DNA of 64,000 nucleotides from Ahrensia sp. (GCA_028817895.1 JAPPOQ010000020.1:1-64000), one strand, 5' to 3'. Positions 16,141 through 25,465 are shown, numbered from the stretch's first letter. Notes: generated by a model not told the origin, from the sequence alone. Numbers and translations: made by a program.

Positions 16141-18570
16141 ATGCGCAGATTGGTCAAATGGGTTGGACGCGGTTTGGCGGGTCTTGTCGTTCTCGTTTTG
16201 CTGTTGGCGCTCGCCGGATACGCTTATCTGCGAAACGGTGTGCAGCCTATGTCCGGCAATATGGACATTGCTGGGTTGAGCGCGCCGGTCGACATCGTGC
16301 GTGACGCAAACGCGGTGGTGCATATTTCGGCGCAAAGCAAGGCGGATGCTTATGCCGCGCTGGGCTTCGCCCATGCTCAGGATCGCCTGTGGCAGATGGA
16401 AGTGCTGCGCATGAGCGGGCAGGGGCGCCTGTCGGAAATGTTCGGTGAACCAACGGTCGAGATCGACCGATTTCTGCGCGCTCTTGGGTTCATGCAACAG
16501 GCGGAGAGCAGCTACGCCGCCCTTTCATCGAAACACAAGGCGGAGATCGATGCCTATGCGGCGGGCGTGAATGCGTTTCTGACTCGCGAGACCGGTGTCT
16601 TTGAACCGAAACTTCCGCCGGAATATTTGATTTTGGGTCATCAGCCTGAACCATGGCAGCCCGCGCATTCACTGCTGGTTCTGAAAATGATGTCGCTGCA
16701 GCTGTCTATGAACCGGTCGCGCGAAATGCGCAGGCTCAAACTCGCCGCGCAGGGTTTTTCTCCTGCGGAGATAGCTGACATCGTGCCCGTTCATCGCGAC
16801 GATGATCCGCCGCCGCTGCCGGATTTGCGGGCAATGTATGATCTGAAGTCCTGGACCGGAGAAAAGGAAGAGGAGACGGCTTCAATCACGGACCTCTTCG
16901 AGGGCGCGTTCTCGCAAGAGCACTTCGCGTCAAATAACTGGGTTTTTGCCGGCTCGCGCACGGAGAGCGGCAAGCCGATCCTCGCCAACGATCCGCATCT
17001 TGGTTTTACCGCGCCAAGCCTTTGGTATCTGGCGCATCTGTCTTGGCAGGATAAGAGTGGCAGGCAGCGCAATGTGATCGGCGCGACGATCCCCGCCTTT
17101 CCGACCGTGTTGCTTGGCCGTACGGACAGTGTGGCCTGGGGCTTCACCAATGCAGGCGCTGACGTTCAGGACATCTTTATCGAGCAGGTCGATCCCGACA
17201 ATCCTGCCCGTTACCGAACACCGGATGGCTGGCGCGAGTTCGAAACCCGCGAGGAACGCATCATCGTGAGGGGTGGAGACGATGTCCTGGAAACCATGCG
17301 TCGAACCCGTCACGGCCCGGTTCTGCCGGAAAGCTATGCCGATCTCTGGGAGATTTTGCCGGACAATCATGTCGCGGCATTGGCCTGGACAGGGCTCAGT
17401 GATCGCGATCCATCCTTCGCGATGGCATCGTCGCTTGCGGACGCGGAAACGGTCGCGGACTTTCGTGAAAGCGTCTCACAAAGTATCGCGCCCATGCAGG
17501 CCATCGTCGTTGCCGACGCAGATGGGAACATAGCACTGATGACCCCGGCTGCTGTACCGGTTCGCAACCCGCAGAACCAGATTTCCGGTCGCGCACCGGT
17601 GCCAGGCTGGGATGCACGTTACGACTGGTGGAGCACGGTGAACGGGAACCAGCTCATTGATATTGAAAACCCGTTATCCGGCGCGTTGGGAACGGCCAAT
17701 TCACGTCTTCCCGTGGAGAGTCAGTCATCATTCTACACCTATGATTGGGACGAACCCTATCGAACTGACCGGGTGCAAAATACGATTGTCGACTCAAACA
17801 CGCCGCATACGGTACAGGCGTCCATTGCTGGTCAGCTGGACAGTTTCTCGCCACCGCTGGTTGACCTACGCGACCGAATGGCAAATCTGGAAAGCGTCAA
17901 TCTGCCCGAAACGCTCCGGGATTGGGATGGGCGCATGTCGGCAGAAAATGCTGCACCGCATATCCTGACGGCTTTCCACCGCAATCTGCTCTCAATAGTA
18001 TTCAAGGACGAGTTAGGCAACAATCTGGAAGCGACCTATGCGGCTTCTGGCATTGTCGTTTTGAGAGCGCTCGATGGGGCTTCGGCACGCAATTGGTGCG
18101 ATGACGTCTCGACGCCAGCGGAAGAAAGCTGTGATCAGGCCATGCGCTCTGCTTGGGAGATAACGCGCACGGAACTTGGCGACAATCCGCCCAACTGGGG
18201 CGAAGTGCACACCGTTCTTAACGAGCACCGGCCTTTCTCCAGCGTTTGGCCGTTGTCCAAGTTGTTCACCATTGAGCGCCCAACGTCTGGCGGCAATTTT
18301 GCTTTGTTGCGAGCCGAAAGCGACTTTGCCAATGATGACCACCCCTATCGGGCAGTACACGGTGCCGGATATCGTGCGGTTTATGATTTCACCGATCTGG
18401 ACGCATCGATCTTCGTTCAAACAACCGGGCAGTCCGGCAACCCGTTCTCGCGGCACTATGACGACATGGCTGATCTTTGGGCGCAGGGCCGTTATTTGCC
18501 GATGAGCACCAAGCCAGCCGACTATGAAGCCGGTGCGCTTGGGCGCTGGACGCTAACGCCTGCTCAATAA
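16141..18570 (+). CDS. Penicillin acylase family protein (Ntn hydrolase)
   Basis: An 809-aa Ntn-hydrolase precursor with an N-terminal membrane anchor (GLAGLVVLVLLLALAGYAYL). The alpha-chain segment includes FAHAQDRLWQME. The predicted self-cleavage and nucleophile site is Ser264 in ASNNWVFAGSRT, followed by the beta-chain hallmarks LANDPHLGF and WGFTNAGADVQD. Family members hydrolyse amides such as acyl-homoserine lactones or beta-lactam side chains in the periplasm; which one is unknown. Length and motif order are normal. Its 3' end nearly touches the convergent moeA stop (3 bp apart). Confidence 0.92.
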   Translation: MRRLVKWVGRGLAGLVVLVLLLALAGYAYLRNGVQPMSGNMDIAGLSAPVDIVRDANAVVHISAQSKADAYAALGFAHAQDRLWQMEVLRMSGQGRLSEMFGEPTVEIDRFLRALGFMQQAESSYAALSSKHKAEIDAYAAGVNAFLTRETGVFEPKLPPEYLILGHQPEPWQPAHSLLVLKMMSLQLSMNRSREMRRLKLAAQGFSPAEIADIVPVHRDDDPPPLPDLRAMYDLKSWTGEKEEETASITDLFEGAFSQEHFASNNWVFAGSRTESGKPILANDPHLGFTAPSLWYLAHLSWQDKSGRQRNVIGATIPAFPTVLLGRTDSVAWGFTNAGADVQDIFIEQVDPDNPARYRTPDGWREFETREERIIVRGGDDVLETMRRTRHGPVLPESYADLWEILPDNHVAALAWTGLSDRDPSFAMASSLADAETVADFRESVSQSIAPMQAIVVADADGNIALMTPAAVPVRNPQNQISGRAPVPGWDARYDWWSTVNGNQLIDIENPLSGALGTANSRLPVESQSSFYTYDWDEPYRTDRVQNTIVDSNTPHTVQASIAGQLDSFSPPLVDLRDRMANLESVNLPETLRDWDGRMSAENAAPHILTAFHRNLLSIVFKDELGNNLEATYAASGIVVLRALDGASARNWCDDVSTPAEESCDQAMRSAWEITRTELGDNPPNWGEVHTVLNEHRPFSSVWPLSKLFTIERPTSGGNFALLRAESDFANDDHPYRAVHGAGYRAVYDFTDLDASIFVQTTGQSGNPFSRHYDDMADLWAQGRYLPMSTKPADYEAGALGRWTLTPAQ

Positions 18571-18573
18571 TGG

Positions 18574-19854
18574 TCAGTCAAAGGCGCTGAACGGCAGGAA
18601 ATTGATCAGCTCACCAGCCGTTAACGCGGTCATCTCTTCGGGCAGTTCGGCCAGACCATCGGCAAAGGTGAGCGAAGAAATCAGGCCGGAGCCGTCGCGG
18701 TCGAACTTTTCAAGCGCTGGAAGCCCCTCCCTGTCGCGCGCGAGGCGACAGCGCACGAATTCGCGCCGATCCGGTTTCTTCTTTGTGATGTCGAATCCGG
18801 CAGCGACTTGAAACCGCGCGGGTTCGGCCCATTGCGCTCCGCTCAACCTCAAAAGGGCAGGGCGCGTGTAGAGCAAGAAGCACACCATGGCGGCGACGGG
18901 ATTTCCAGGAAGGCCAAAGAACAGACAATCGTTGTGTTTTGCGGACCGCGCGATCTGTCCAAACATCATCGGGCGACCCGGTTTGACCGCCAACTGCCAC
19001 AAATGCCGTTTTCCCAGACGATCAAGCACGGTGAGCATGTGATCTTCCACCCCACGCGATGCACCGCCCGTGGTGATAATCGCATCGCAATCGCCAGCGG
19101 CCTTTTCCAGCGAGCGTTGCACCTGGATTTCATCGTCGGGAAGGATGCCGCCGTCGCGCAGGTCTACTGGCATCGTTTGCATCACAGCGGACAGTAGAGG
19201 CCAGTTTGCATCGTAGACTTCGCCGACGCGCAACGTATTGTCTGTACTTCCGGCACGCCGCATCTCATCACCGCTGGAAAAATACGCCACGCGCAGTCGC
19301 TTGAAGACGGGCAGTTGAGGCAAGCCGATTGAGGCAAGGGCGGCAAGATCGGCTGCCTTCAGTCTGCGACCGGTTTCAAAAATCACATCACCCTCGGTAC
19401 GGTCCTCTCCGGCCAGGCGACAATTTGCACCGCGTCTCAGTCCCCTTGGCAGGTCAACTTGCCCATCGGCTTCCTCGCAATCCTCCTGCATCGCGACCGT
19501 TTCTGCGCCTGGCGGCATCGTCGCGCCGGTAAAGATGCGAACCGCAGTTCCCGGTGTGAGGGGAGATGGTTCAAGGTGACCCGCCGTTATCTGGCCCACC
19601 ACCGGCAGGGGAGACTGAGCTAGATCGACATGGGCAAAGGCATAGCCGTCAACCGCGGCATTGGTGTGCAACGGAACATTGTGGGGCGCGAGGATGTCGT
19701 GACACACAACCCGCCCCAGCGCGTCTGACAAAGCGACCGTCTCCTCGCCGACGACAGGTGCCAACCGCGCTTGCAGCAAGGCAAGAGCCTCGTCATGGCG
19801 CATTCGGTCCTTGTCGTGCAGGAAACAGTCATCGATGAGGGACGCGCTGCTCAT
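18574..19854 (-). CDS. moeA: Molybdopterin molybdenumtransferase MoeA
   Basis: MoeA inserts molybdenum into adenylylated molybdopterin, the last common step of Moco synthesis. In the 426-aa product, MoeA_N signatures are DALGRVVCHDILAPHNVPLHTNAAVDGYA, IFTGATMPPGAETV and the central MoCF_biosynth domain GGASRGVEDHMLTVLDRLG, VKPGRPMMFGQI and FGLPGNPVAAMVCF. ATG 19854 overlaps the mobB stop as ATGA, so translation is coupled. It is the last gene of the fdhD-mobA-mobB-moeA operon, which joins Moco maturation with formate dehydrogenase activation. Confidence 0.95.
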   Translation of the reverse strand: MSSASLIDDCFLHDKDRMRHDEALALLQARLAPVVGEETVALSDALGRVVCHDILAPHNVPLHTNAAVDGYAFAHVDLAQSPLPVVGQITAGHLEPSPLTPGTAVRIFTGATMPPGAETVAMQEDCEEADGQVDLPRGLRRGANCRLAGEDRTEGDVIFETGRRLKAADLAALASIGLPQLPVFKRLRVAYFSSGDEMRRAGSTDNTLRVGEVYDANWPLLSAVMQTMPVDLRDGGILPDDEIQVQRSLEKAAGDCDAIITTGGASRGVEDHMLTVLDRLGKRHLWQLAVKPGRPMMFGQIARSAKHNDCLFFGLPGNPVAAMVCFLLYTRPALLRLSGAQWAEPARFQVAAGFDITKKKPDRREFVRCRLARDREGLPALEKFDRDGSGLISSLTFADGLAELPEEMTALTAGELINFLPFSAFD

Positions 19855-20360
19855 ACGCGAAGCCCCAGTCGCTCCGTGATGTAGTCTGCGATGTCTCCGA
19901 TTGCGGAAATGTCGAAATGGGGAAGGGGAGCTTCCGCGTCCGGTGCAGGCGAAGCGATGGCGACTACAGACTTGTTTGATGTCCAGATCGGGGCTTGACT
20001 GCTTTGTGCGTCCAGAATGCACTCGATTTTGGGGATAGGGCTGGACTTATACCCCTCGACCAGAACCAGATCGCAGGTGGAAAGTCTGGCAAGCATCGTT
20101 TCTAGAGTGGGCGCTGCGCCGCGACTTGTGGCTTCATGCATGATCGCCCATCGCTTGGGTGATGCTATGGCGACCTCATGCGCTCCGGCTTCGCGATGGG
20201 CGAAGCTGTCCGTCCCGACATGGTCGATGTCGAAATCCTCATGGGCGTGCTTGATGGTGCTGACACGCAGCCCAAACGACACAAAATGGGAGACGAGATT
20301 ACGCGTCAACGTAGTCTTGCCCGTGTCTTTCCATCCGGTGATGCCAAATAATTCAGCCAA
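19851..20360 (-). CDS. mobB: Molybdopterin-guanine dinucleotide biosynthesis adaptor MobB
   Basis: MobB is a P-loop GTP-binding adaptor that assists MobA in forming MGD. The 169-aa product begins LAELFGITGWKDTGKTTLTR, a Walker A motif in the typical MobB context, then STIKHAHEDFDIDHVGTDSF and LVEGYKSSPIPKIE, both conserved in MobB. The start is taken as TTG 20360, because it places the P-loop at the right distance from the N-terminus and overlaps the mobA stop by a few bases; longer in-frame starts would run far into mobA. TTG starts are uncommon, so expression may be low. Confidence 0.88.
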   Translation of the reverse strand: MAELFGITGWKDTGKTTLTRNLVSHFVSFGLRVSTIKHAHEDFDIDHVGTDSFAHREAGAHEVAIASPKRWAIMHEATSRGAAPTLETMLARLSTCDLVLVEGYKSSPIPKIECILDAQSSQAPIWTSNKSVVAIASPAPDAEAPLPHFDISAIGDIADYITERLGLRV

Positions 20361-20961
20361 CGGTTTCCGCCTCCAGATGCCGTTTCGCTTCGGCCAGATC
20401 GTCGGGCGTGTTGATATTGAAAAACGGATCAAGGTTGTCGTTTAGGAACTGCTCTTCATGCAGATCGTAGCGCTCGGCGAATTCGAGGATCTTCCGTTTG
20501 TCCTCAACCACAAGGAAGTCCTCAAGCGCATCTGCCAACGACACGGGCCACAGCGCGCAAACCGGATGGACGCGCCCACCACTTGATGCCATGACGATTG
20601 ACGTTTCTGTTGCTGCCTTTGACCTCAGTCGAGGCACCAGATCATACGGAAAGAAAGGCGTATCCGCAGCAACCGTCGCGATATGTGTCAATCTGCGTTC
20701 GGCGGCCCAACGCATGCCGGTCAGTACGCCAGCCAATGGCCCCACATGGCCCGGTACTGTGTCCGAGATCACGGGGCATTCTGCTTCCTGAAATCGCTCT
20801 GCGTCTCCATTGGCGTTGATGGCGATATCCGCCACTTGTTCGCGCAATCGTTCGGCGACGCGTGAAATAAGTGTAGCTCCATTGAGGATTAGAAGACTCT
20901 TTTCAGGTCCCTGCATGCGGCGTGAAAGTCCGCCGGCAAGAACAATGCCCGCCGGTTTCAT
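20353..20961 (-). CDS. mobA: Molybdenum cofactor guanylyltransferase MobA
   Basis: MobA transfers GMP from GTP to Mo-molybdopterin to make the guanine dinucleotide cofactor used by DMSO-reductase-family enzymes such as formate dehydrogenase. The 202-aa protein shows the nucleotidyltransferase signature GIVLAGGLSRRMQGPEKSLL (residues 5-24), GPLAGVLTGMRWA and the metal-binding VAADTPFFP. The C-terminal FFNINTPDDLAEA is also typical. ATG 20961 overlaps the fdhD stop as ATGA. Its end overlaps the mobB TTG start. Confidence 0.94.
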   Translation of the reverse strand: MKPAGIVLAGGLSRRMQGPEKSLLILNGATLISRVAERLREQVADIAINANGDAERFQEAECPVISDTVPGHVGPLAGVLTGMRWAAERRLTHIATVAADTPFFPYDLVPRLRSKAATETSIVMASSGGRVHPVCALWPVSLADALEDFLVVEDKRKILEFAERYDLHEEQFLNDNLDPFFNINTPDDLAEAKRHLEAETVG

Positions 20962-21842
20962 CTTGTGGCCGCCTTGCGGTTGAATCGATCCTCTTCGATC
21001 TCAGCATCAGTGGAACTGCTGTCGAATTCGACCCTCTCTTCTCCTGCCAACACCACGAAGCGCGCGCCGCGAGCCCGGCCGATCAAAGTCAGGCCCGCCT
21101 TGCTTGCAAGTTCGACGCCCCAGGCAGTGAAACCGGAACGGGAAACCAGGATCGGAATGCCCATCATGACTGTTTTGATTACCATCTCGCTGGTCAGACG
21201 ACCGGTTGTGTAGAAGATCTTGTCGTCACCTCTTTCGCCGTTTCGCGCCATCCAGCCGGCAATCTTGTCGACGGCATTGTGGCGGCCGACATCCTCCATA
21301 TAGACAAGGGGCTTATCCTCGCGGCACAGCACACAACCGTGGATCGCGCCCGCTTCCAGATAGAGACTGGGTGTCGTGTTGATCTGTTTGGTGAGGCTTG
21401 CCAGCCATGATGTTTTCAAAACAGCGTTGCTGTCCAGCCGCACATCGTCAAAGGCTTCGATCACATCGCCAAAGACCGTCCCTTGTGCGCAACCGGAGGT
21501 CCGAACTTTCTTCTTCAGCTTTTCCTCAAAGCGGGTTTGATGAGCCGTTCGCAGGATGACCACACCAAGATCATCATCAAACTCAATGCCGGTCACGGGA
21601 TCATCGGCTTTCAGCATGTTCTGATTGATCAGATAGCCGAGTGCGAGCAGATCGGGGTGGTCGCCAATCGTCATCATGGTGACGATCTCCTGCCCGTTCA
21701 GAAAGAGCGTTAGCGGGCGTTCGGTCACAACACGCAGATCGACGGCCTGACCGGTTTGGTCCAAGCCGGTCACGGCTTGCGACAAGCCCGGGTCGTTCGG
21801 ATTGGGCCGCACCAGATAGGAAGGGGATAATCTGTCGCTCAT
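20958..21842 (-). CDS. fdhD: Formate dehydrogenase accessory sulfurtransferase FdhD
   Basis: FdhD moves sulfur from a cysteine desulfurase to the Mo-bisMGD cofactor of formate dehydrogenase. The 294-aa protein has ERPLTLFLNGQEIVTMM, GYLINQ, YTTGRLTSEMVIKT and SRSGFTAWGVELASKAGLTL in family order. The loop that carries CxxC in Escherichia coli FdhD reads SGCAQGTVFG here, with a single Cys; a separate CVLC motif occurs later. No formate dehydrogenase structural genes are in the window. It is first in the operon leading to mobA, mobB and moeA. Confidence 0.92.
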   Translation of the reverse strand: MSDRLSPSYLVRPNPNDPGLSQAVTGLDQTGQAVDLRVVTERPLTLFLNGQEIVTMMTIGDHPDLLALGYLINQNMLKADDPVTGIEFDDDLGVVILRTAHQTRFEEKLKKKVRTSGCAQGTVFGDVIEAFDDVRLDSNAVLKTSWLASLTKQINTTPSLYLEAGAIHGCVLCREDKPLVYMEDVGRHNAVDKIAGWMARNGERGDDKIFYTTGRLTSEMVIKTVMMGIPILVSRSGFTAWGVELASKAGLTLIGRARGARFVVLAGEERVEFDSSSTDAEIEEDRFNRKAATR

Positions 21843-21909
21843 GCGGTGTCAGTAACCGCTTTCTCCGCTCGATCAAGCCCAATGGCTGCCCAACGCGTTG
21901 CGGCGGGAA

Positions 21910-23142
21910 TCAGCCTGGCTGTTCGCCTTCTATCGAGCGGCTGCGGCGATACATCAGCCAGGCAATGGCCGCGGCGATGAAGGATGAGAAAAACATGATG
22001 ATGTAAAGCGGCATGCCCTGATTGGCCTGCGTGATCAGCAAACCGGAAAGCGTCGCAAGAGCAGCGCCGCCGCCGATCTGCAAGAAGCCGCCAAGCCCGG
22101 AGGCGGACCCAGCAAGGTCTGGCCGCACGCTGATTGCGCCGGCATTGGCATTTGGCAGTGTCATGCCATTCCCCACGCCCACCAACATCATTGGCAAAAA
22201 GAGATAAGTTGCATGGGGCGTTAACAGGCTCATCAGCAGCAGCGACACAGCCACGCCGAAAGACGCAATCAGCCCTCCATAAAGCATCATCGGCTCGATA
22301 CCGATGCGCTCCGAGCAGCGTCCTGAAAGGAAGTTGCCGAACATGTAGCCCAAAGCCACGAAGGCGAAATAGGCCCCCAGGACAGACGGGGTGAGGCCCA
22401 GAACTTTATTTCCAATGAAGGGCGCTCCGCCCAGAAAGGCGAAATAGGCACCGGATGCGAAAGAGGAGCACAAAAAATAGCCCCAGACCATGGGTTCCCG
22501 CAGCAAAGAGCCATAGGCAGCCATTTGGGCACGCATGGAACCCTGCGAGGGGGTGTAGGTCTCACCCAGATCGAACCAAACAACTGCAAACATGACGATT
22601 CCGACGCCAAGCAGTGTGACAAAGGAACTGCGCCATCCGCAGGCTTCCCCGAGCAGACCTCCAAGCGTGGGCGAAACCATGGGGATGACCGCCATGGCCA
22701 TGGTCACATAACCGATCATGCTGGCCGCTTTTGAACGGCTGTATAGATCGCGCAGGATCGCCCGGCTCAACGCCATGCTGGCGGCAGAGCTGGCCTGCAG
22801 CACGCGGCCAAACAGCAACATCTCGATACTTGTTGCGAAAATGCAGATGACGGTGGCTGCGACGAAAACCCCAATCGCGGCCAAAAGAACAGGGCGGCGC
22901 CCGAACCGGTCCGCCATCGGACCAATAAACAGTTGGAAAATGCCGGTCGCGGCGAGAAAAAGTGTGACCACATATTGCGTTATGGCGGGCGTGGTGTGCA
23001 GATCCTGCGCAATCTGCGGCAGCATGGGCAAAAAGATGTTCATCGCCATCACTGCCGAACCGGCGAGGAAGACCAGCGTCGCGATGTGAGGAGGCGTTGT
23101 TGCTGCACCCAGCATTCCGGGCGAGACTTTAGCGGGCGGCAT
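21910..23142 (-). CDS. Bcr/CflA-family MFS multidrug transporter
   Basis: A 410-aa major facilitator with about 12 membrane segments. MFS motif A is seen between helices 2 and 3 (GPMADRFGRRPVLLAAIGVF), and the motif-C-like stretch MVSPTLGGLLGEACGWRSSF is typical of the drug:H+ antiporter-1 Bcr/CflA group. It probably exports drugs or small metabolites. ATG 23142 is chosen; the longer frame adds 25 non-membrane residues that do not fit the family start. It lies 67 bp upstream of fdhD on the same strand, but a functional link is not evident. Confidence 0.9.
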   Translation of the reverse strand: MPPAKVSPGMLGAATTPPHIATLVFLAGSAVMAMNIFLPMLPQIAQDLHTTPAITQYVVTLFLAATGIFQLFIGPMADRFGRRPVLLAAIGVFVAATVICIFATSIEMLLFGRVLQASSAASMALSRAILRDLYSRSKAASMIGYVTMAMAVIPMVSPTLGGLLGEACGWRSSFVTLLGVGIVMFAVVWFDLGETYTPSQGSMRAQMAAYGSLLREPMVWGYFLCSSFASGAYFAFLGGAPFIGNKVLGLTPSVLGAYFAFVALGYMFGNFLSGRCSERIGIEPMMLYGGLIASFGVAVSLLLMSLLTPHATYLFLPMMLVGVGNGMTLPNANAGAISVRPDLAGSASGLGGFLQIGGGAALATLSGLLITQANQGMPLYIIMFFSSFIAAAIAWLMYRRSRSIEGEQPG

Positions 23143-23283
23143 GAAATGGCTCTTCGGGAAACTGAACAACCGCCTTACGCCGAAAGTATCGATCTGGCCA
23201 GAGGAGCGGTCGGACAAATCCAGCCCACAAAATGGGGTTGACCCAGCCTGGTTGCCGGGTCAACCGAGTTCAATTATTCTGAC

Positions 23284-23439
23284 TCAGCCTTCACCGAGGC
23301 GCCGCGCTATGCGGCCTTTGCCAGTGAGGCGGTCAAACAGGCCCCAAAAAACCTTGGAACGCTCGACATGCGCCTTTTCGATGCCGACTTGGATTAAGGC
23401 ATTGAAATTCTGATTGGCACTCATGGAATTGTAGCTCAT
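23284..23439 (-). CDS. Small 51-aa protein of unknown function
   Basis: A short ORF that is easily missed: MSYNSMSANQNFNALIQVGI, then a charged helix and a basic end (RLTGKGRIARRLGEG). ATG 23439 has AAGGG about 8 bp ahead, and the stop is at 23284. Codon use looks like the surroundings. The composition (amphipathic helix, basic C-terminus, no membrane segment) suggests a small structural or nucleic-acid/membrane-surface protein. I do not recognise a family. It is divergent from the LysR gene across 124 bp and may be its target. Confidence 0.6.
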   Translation of the reverse strand: MSYNSMSANQNFNALIQVGIEKAHVERSKVFWGLFDRLTGKGRIARRLGEG

Positions 23440-23563
23440 CTTCGGGCCCTTTCGCTTGATTGTCGCCTGTCTGCGTTCCTGTTGAAGGCAAACTATCCAT
23501 TGACAGCCCTTTCGACAAACGCGTAATCCTGACGCTTCAGATCAAATTATTAAAAGTGACGTC

Positions 23564-24511
23564 ATGGCTTTTCGTCTGCCTTCGCTTAATGCACTGCGCG
23601 CATTTGAAGCTGCTGCCCGCAATATGAGCTTCCAGAAAGCGGCGCAGGAGCTTTTCGTCACGCCGTCTGCGTTGAGCTATCAGATCAAGCAGTTGGAAGA
23701 TCAGCTGCAAATGCCGCTGTTTGAAAGGCTTAACCGGTCCGTGGCGCTTACCGACGCCGGCCAAAGGCTATATCCCGGGGTGCATGAGGGCTTTGAGCGC
23801 ATGCAGGGAGCGGTGCGTGCCATGGGGCGAACGGCGCAGGACAAAGTGCTTGTCGTGTCGAGCGGTCCCGCCTTCGCAGCAAAATGGCTTGCACCGCGTG
23901 TCTATCGTTTCGTCGATCAGCATCCGCAGATTGAGTTGCGCATCGCGGCGAGCCTCAAACTTGCCGATTTCAACGTTGACGAGGTCGATCTCGGGTTACG
24001 ATTTGGCTCGGGCGACTATCCTGGACTGTTCGTGGAACCGTTGTTTGATGAGGCGGTTCTGCCGCTTGCCAGCCCTGACTATATGGCGCGTTTCGAAGGT
24101 CGTCCGCTTGATGATTGCCTGACCGAGGCAACCCTGCTGCATGATGATTCAACCAGTTTCATGCAACAGCAATCCAACTGGAAACGCTGGCTGGATGAAC
24201 GCGGTATAGACACGGTTGATCCGAACCGTGGTCCGCGGTTCAGCCATGCCGATCATGGTTTGGATGCGGCGGTAGACGGGGCCGGTATTGTGCTTGGCCG
24301 CTTGTCTTTGGCCATGCGGGACATTCGTTCCGGCCGATTGGTTGCGCCATTCGAACACTATCTGAAGGCGCGTGCGGGCTTTTACTTTGTTGCTCCCCCG
24401 GCTGGAATGGAGTTGCCGAGGGTGCAGCTCTTCCATCAGTGGTTGCGTGAGGAGGCACGGTTGGAAGCGGCGGAAATTTCTCGCCTTCTGGCAACCAAAC
24501 GCTCTCTGTAA
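23564..24511 (+). CDS. LysR-family regulator, GcvA-like
   Basis: A 315-aa LysR-type regulator. The N-terminal helix-turn-helix (LPSLNALRAFEAAARNMSFQ, KAAQELFVTPSALSYQIKQL) is the GcvA/AmpR type. The C-terminal effector domain spans about 92-300, with GLRFGSGDYPGL and GIVLGRLSLAMRDI, also GcvA-like. The target is unknown; the divergent small ORF and MFS gene are the candidates. Its last 76 bp overlap the convergent DMT transporter gene tail to tail, an unusually deep overlap. Confidence 0.92.
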   Translation: MAFRLPSLNALRAFEAAARNMSFQKAAQELFVTPSALSYQIKQLEDQLQMPLFERLNRSVALTDAGQRLYPGVHEGFERMQGAVRAMGRTAQDKVLVVSSGPAFAAKWLAPRVYRFVDQHPQIELRIAASLKLADFNVDEVDLGLRFGSGDYPGLFVEPLFDEAVLPLASPDYMARFEGRPLDDCLTEATLLHDDSTSFMQQQSNWKRWLDERGIDTVDPNRGPRFSHADHGLDAAVDGAGIVLGRLSLAMRDIRSGRLVAPFEHYLKARAGFYFVAPPAGMELPRVQLFHQWLREEARLEAAEISRLLATKRSL

Positions 24512-25362
24512 AATGCAAAGAGGCCGCTTGCCACCACGACTATCGAACCGATCACGGCCAAAAGGTCGGGCACGTCTCCGAAAAGAAAAAATCCGATGAT
24601 GAGTGCAAATATCAGGATTGAGTAGCGAAATGGCGAAACGAAACTGACATCGCCAACCCGCATGGTGGAAATCGAAAAGATATAGCCAATGTTCAATATG
24701 CCCGCTGCAGCCGCAAGCAGGGCAACCTCTCCGGCGCTGGGAAGGCGCGTTGGCTGAAAAAGCATGCCGACGCCGCCAAAGCCCATGATTGCGATGGCAG
24801 TTAGCAGGCTGACTGGTAGGGTGGGGATGGCAACATCCATCCTGCGCGTCACCAGGTCTCGCAGAGTGATGAATGCCACCGCGATGAGCGCATAAATCGC
24901 ATAGACATCAAACTCGCTTGTACCCGGCCTCAAGATCAAGACCACACCGGCAAAGCCCGCAAAGATCGCGAGATATCTGGGCAAGCCGACCTTCTCTCCC
25001 AGCAACCAGGCCGCCATCAGGGTCACGGTCAAAGGCAAGATTTGAAGCACCGCTGTCACATTGGCGATTGGCATATGGGACAGCGCTGTCAGAAAGAAGT
25101 AGGTGCCGCCGACTTCGGCCACTACGCGCAGTCGAACATTGCGGTCCTTGAACAGTCGAGACACGATGGCCTGCGAGATCACCCGCATATGCCAGCACAA
25201 GGCCAAAAGAAAAATGCTCGCAAAGATCCCGCGAATGAAAAGCGACTGGAAGAAAGGCAGTTTCTCCAGCACCAGTTTCATGAGCGCATCGTTGAGCACA
25301 TAGCCGGCCATGGCCAGCATCATGAATGCGGCGCCTTGCGCATTGGGTGACCACGATTTCAT
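24436..25362 (-). CDS. DMT-family (EamA) transporter
   Basis: A 308-aa inner-membrane protein with about 10 hydrophobic segments in two EamA repeats; each half ends in the typical Pro/Gly-rich pattern (LPLTVTLMAAWLLGEKVGLPRYLAIFAGFAGVVLILRP and FRYSILIFALIIGFFLFGDVPDLLAVIGSIVVVASGLFAFYRER are the repeat ends by position). It probably exports amino acids or metabolites. ATG 25362 is used; 11 extra codons upstream are possible. The final 25 residues are basic and lie within the region overlapping the LysR gene. Confidence 0.88.
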   Translation of the reverse strand: MKSWSPNAQGAAFMMLAMAGYVLNDALMKLVLEKLPFFQSLFIRGIFASIFLLALCWHMRVISQAIVSRLFKDRNVRLRVVAEVGGTYFFLTALSHMPIANVTAVLQILPLTVTLMAAWLLGEKVGLPRYLAIFAGFAGVVLILRPGTSEFDVYAIYALIAVAFITLRDLVTRRMDVAIPTLPVSLLTAIAIMGFGGVGMLFQPTRLPSAGEVALLAAAAGILNIGYIFSISTMRVGDVSFVSPFRYSILIFALIIGFFLFGDVPDLLAVIGSIVVVASGLFAFYRERLVARRREISAASNRASSRNH

Positions 25363-25393
25363 GACACCGTCTCGATTTACCCTTTCAGAACGC

Positions 25394-25428
25394 AAAAAAA
25401 GAGGCGCGAACCGTTTGGTTCACGCCTC
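25394..25428 (-). terminator. Rho-independent terminator of L,D-transpeptidase gene
   Basis: On the minus strand GAGGCGTGAACC pairs with GGTTCGCGCCTC around an AAAC loop, followed by a T7 run. It lies 38 bp past the transpeptidase stop and separates it from the DMT gene. Confidence 0.93.
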
Positions 25429-25465
25429 CCAGAACCGAATTGTCGGTATCAGATCAGTATCGACC

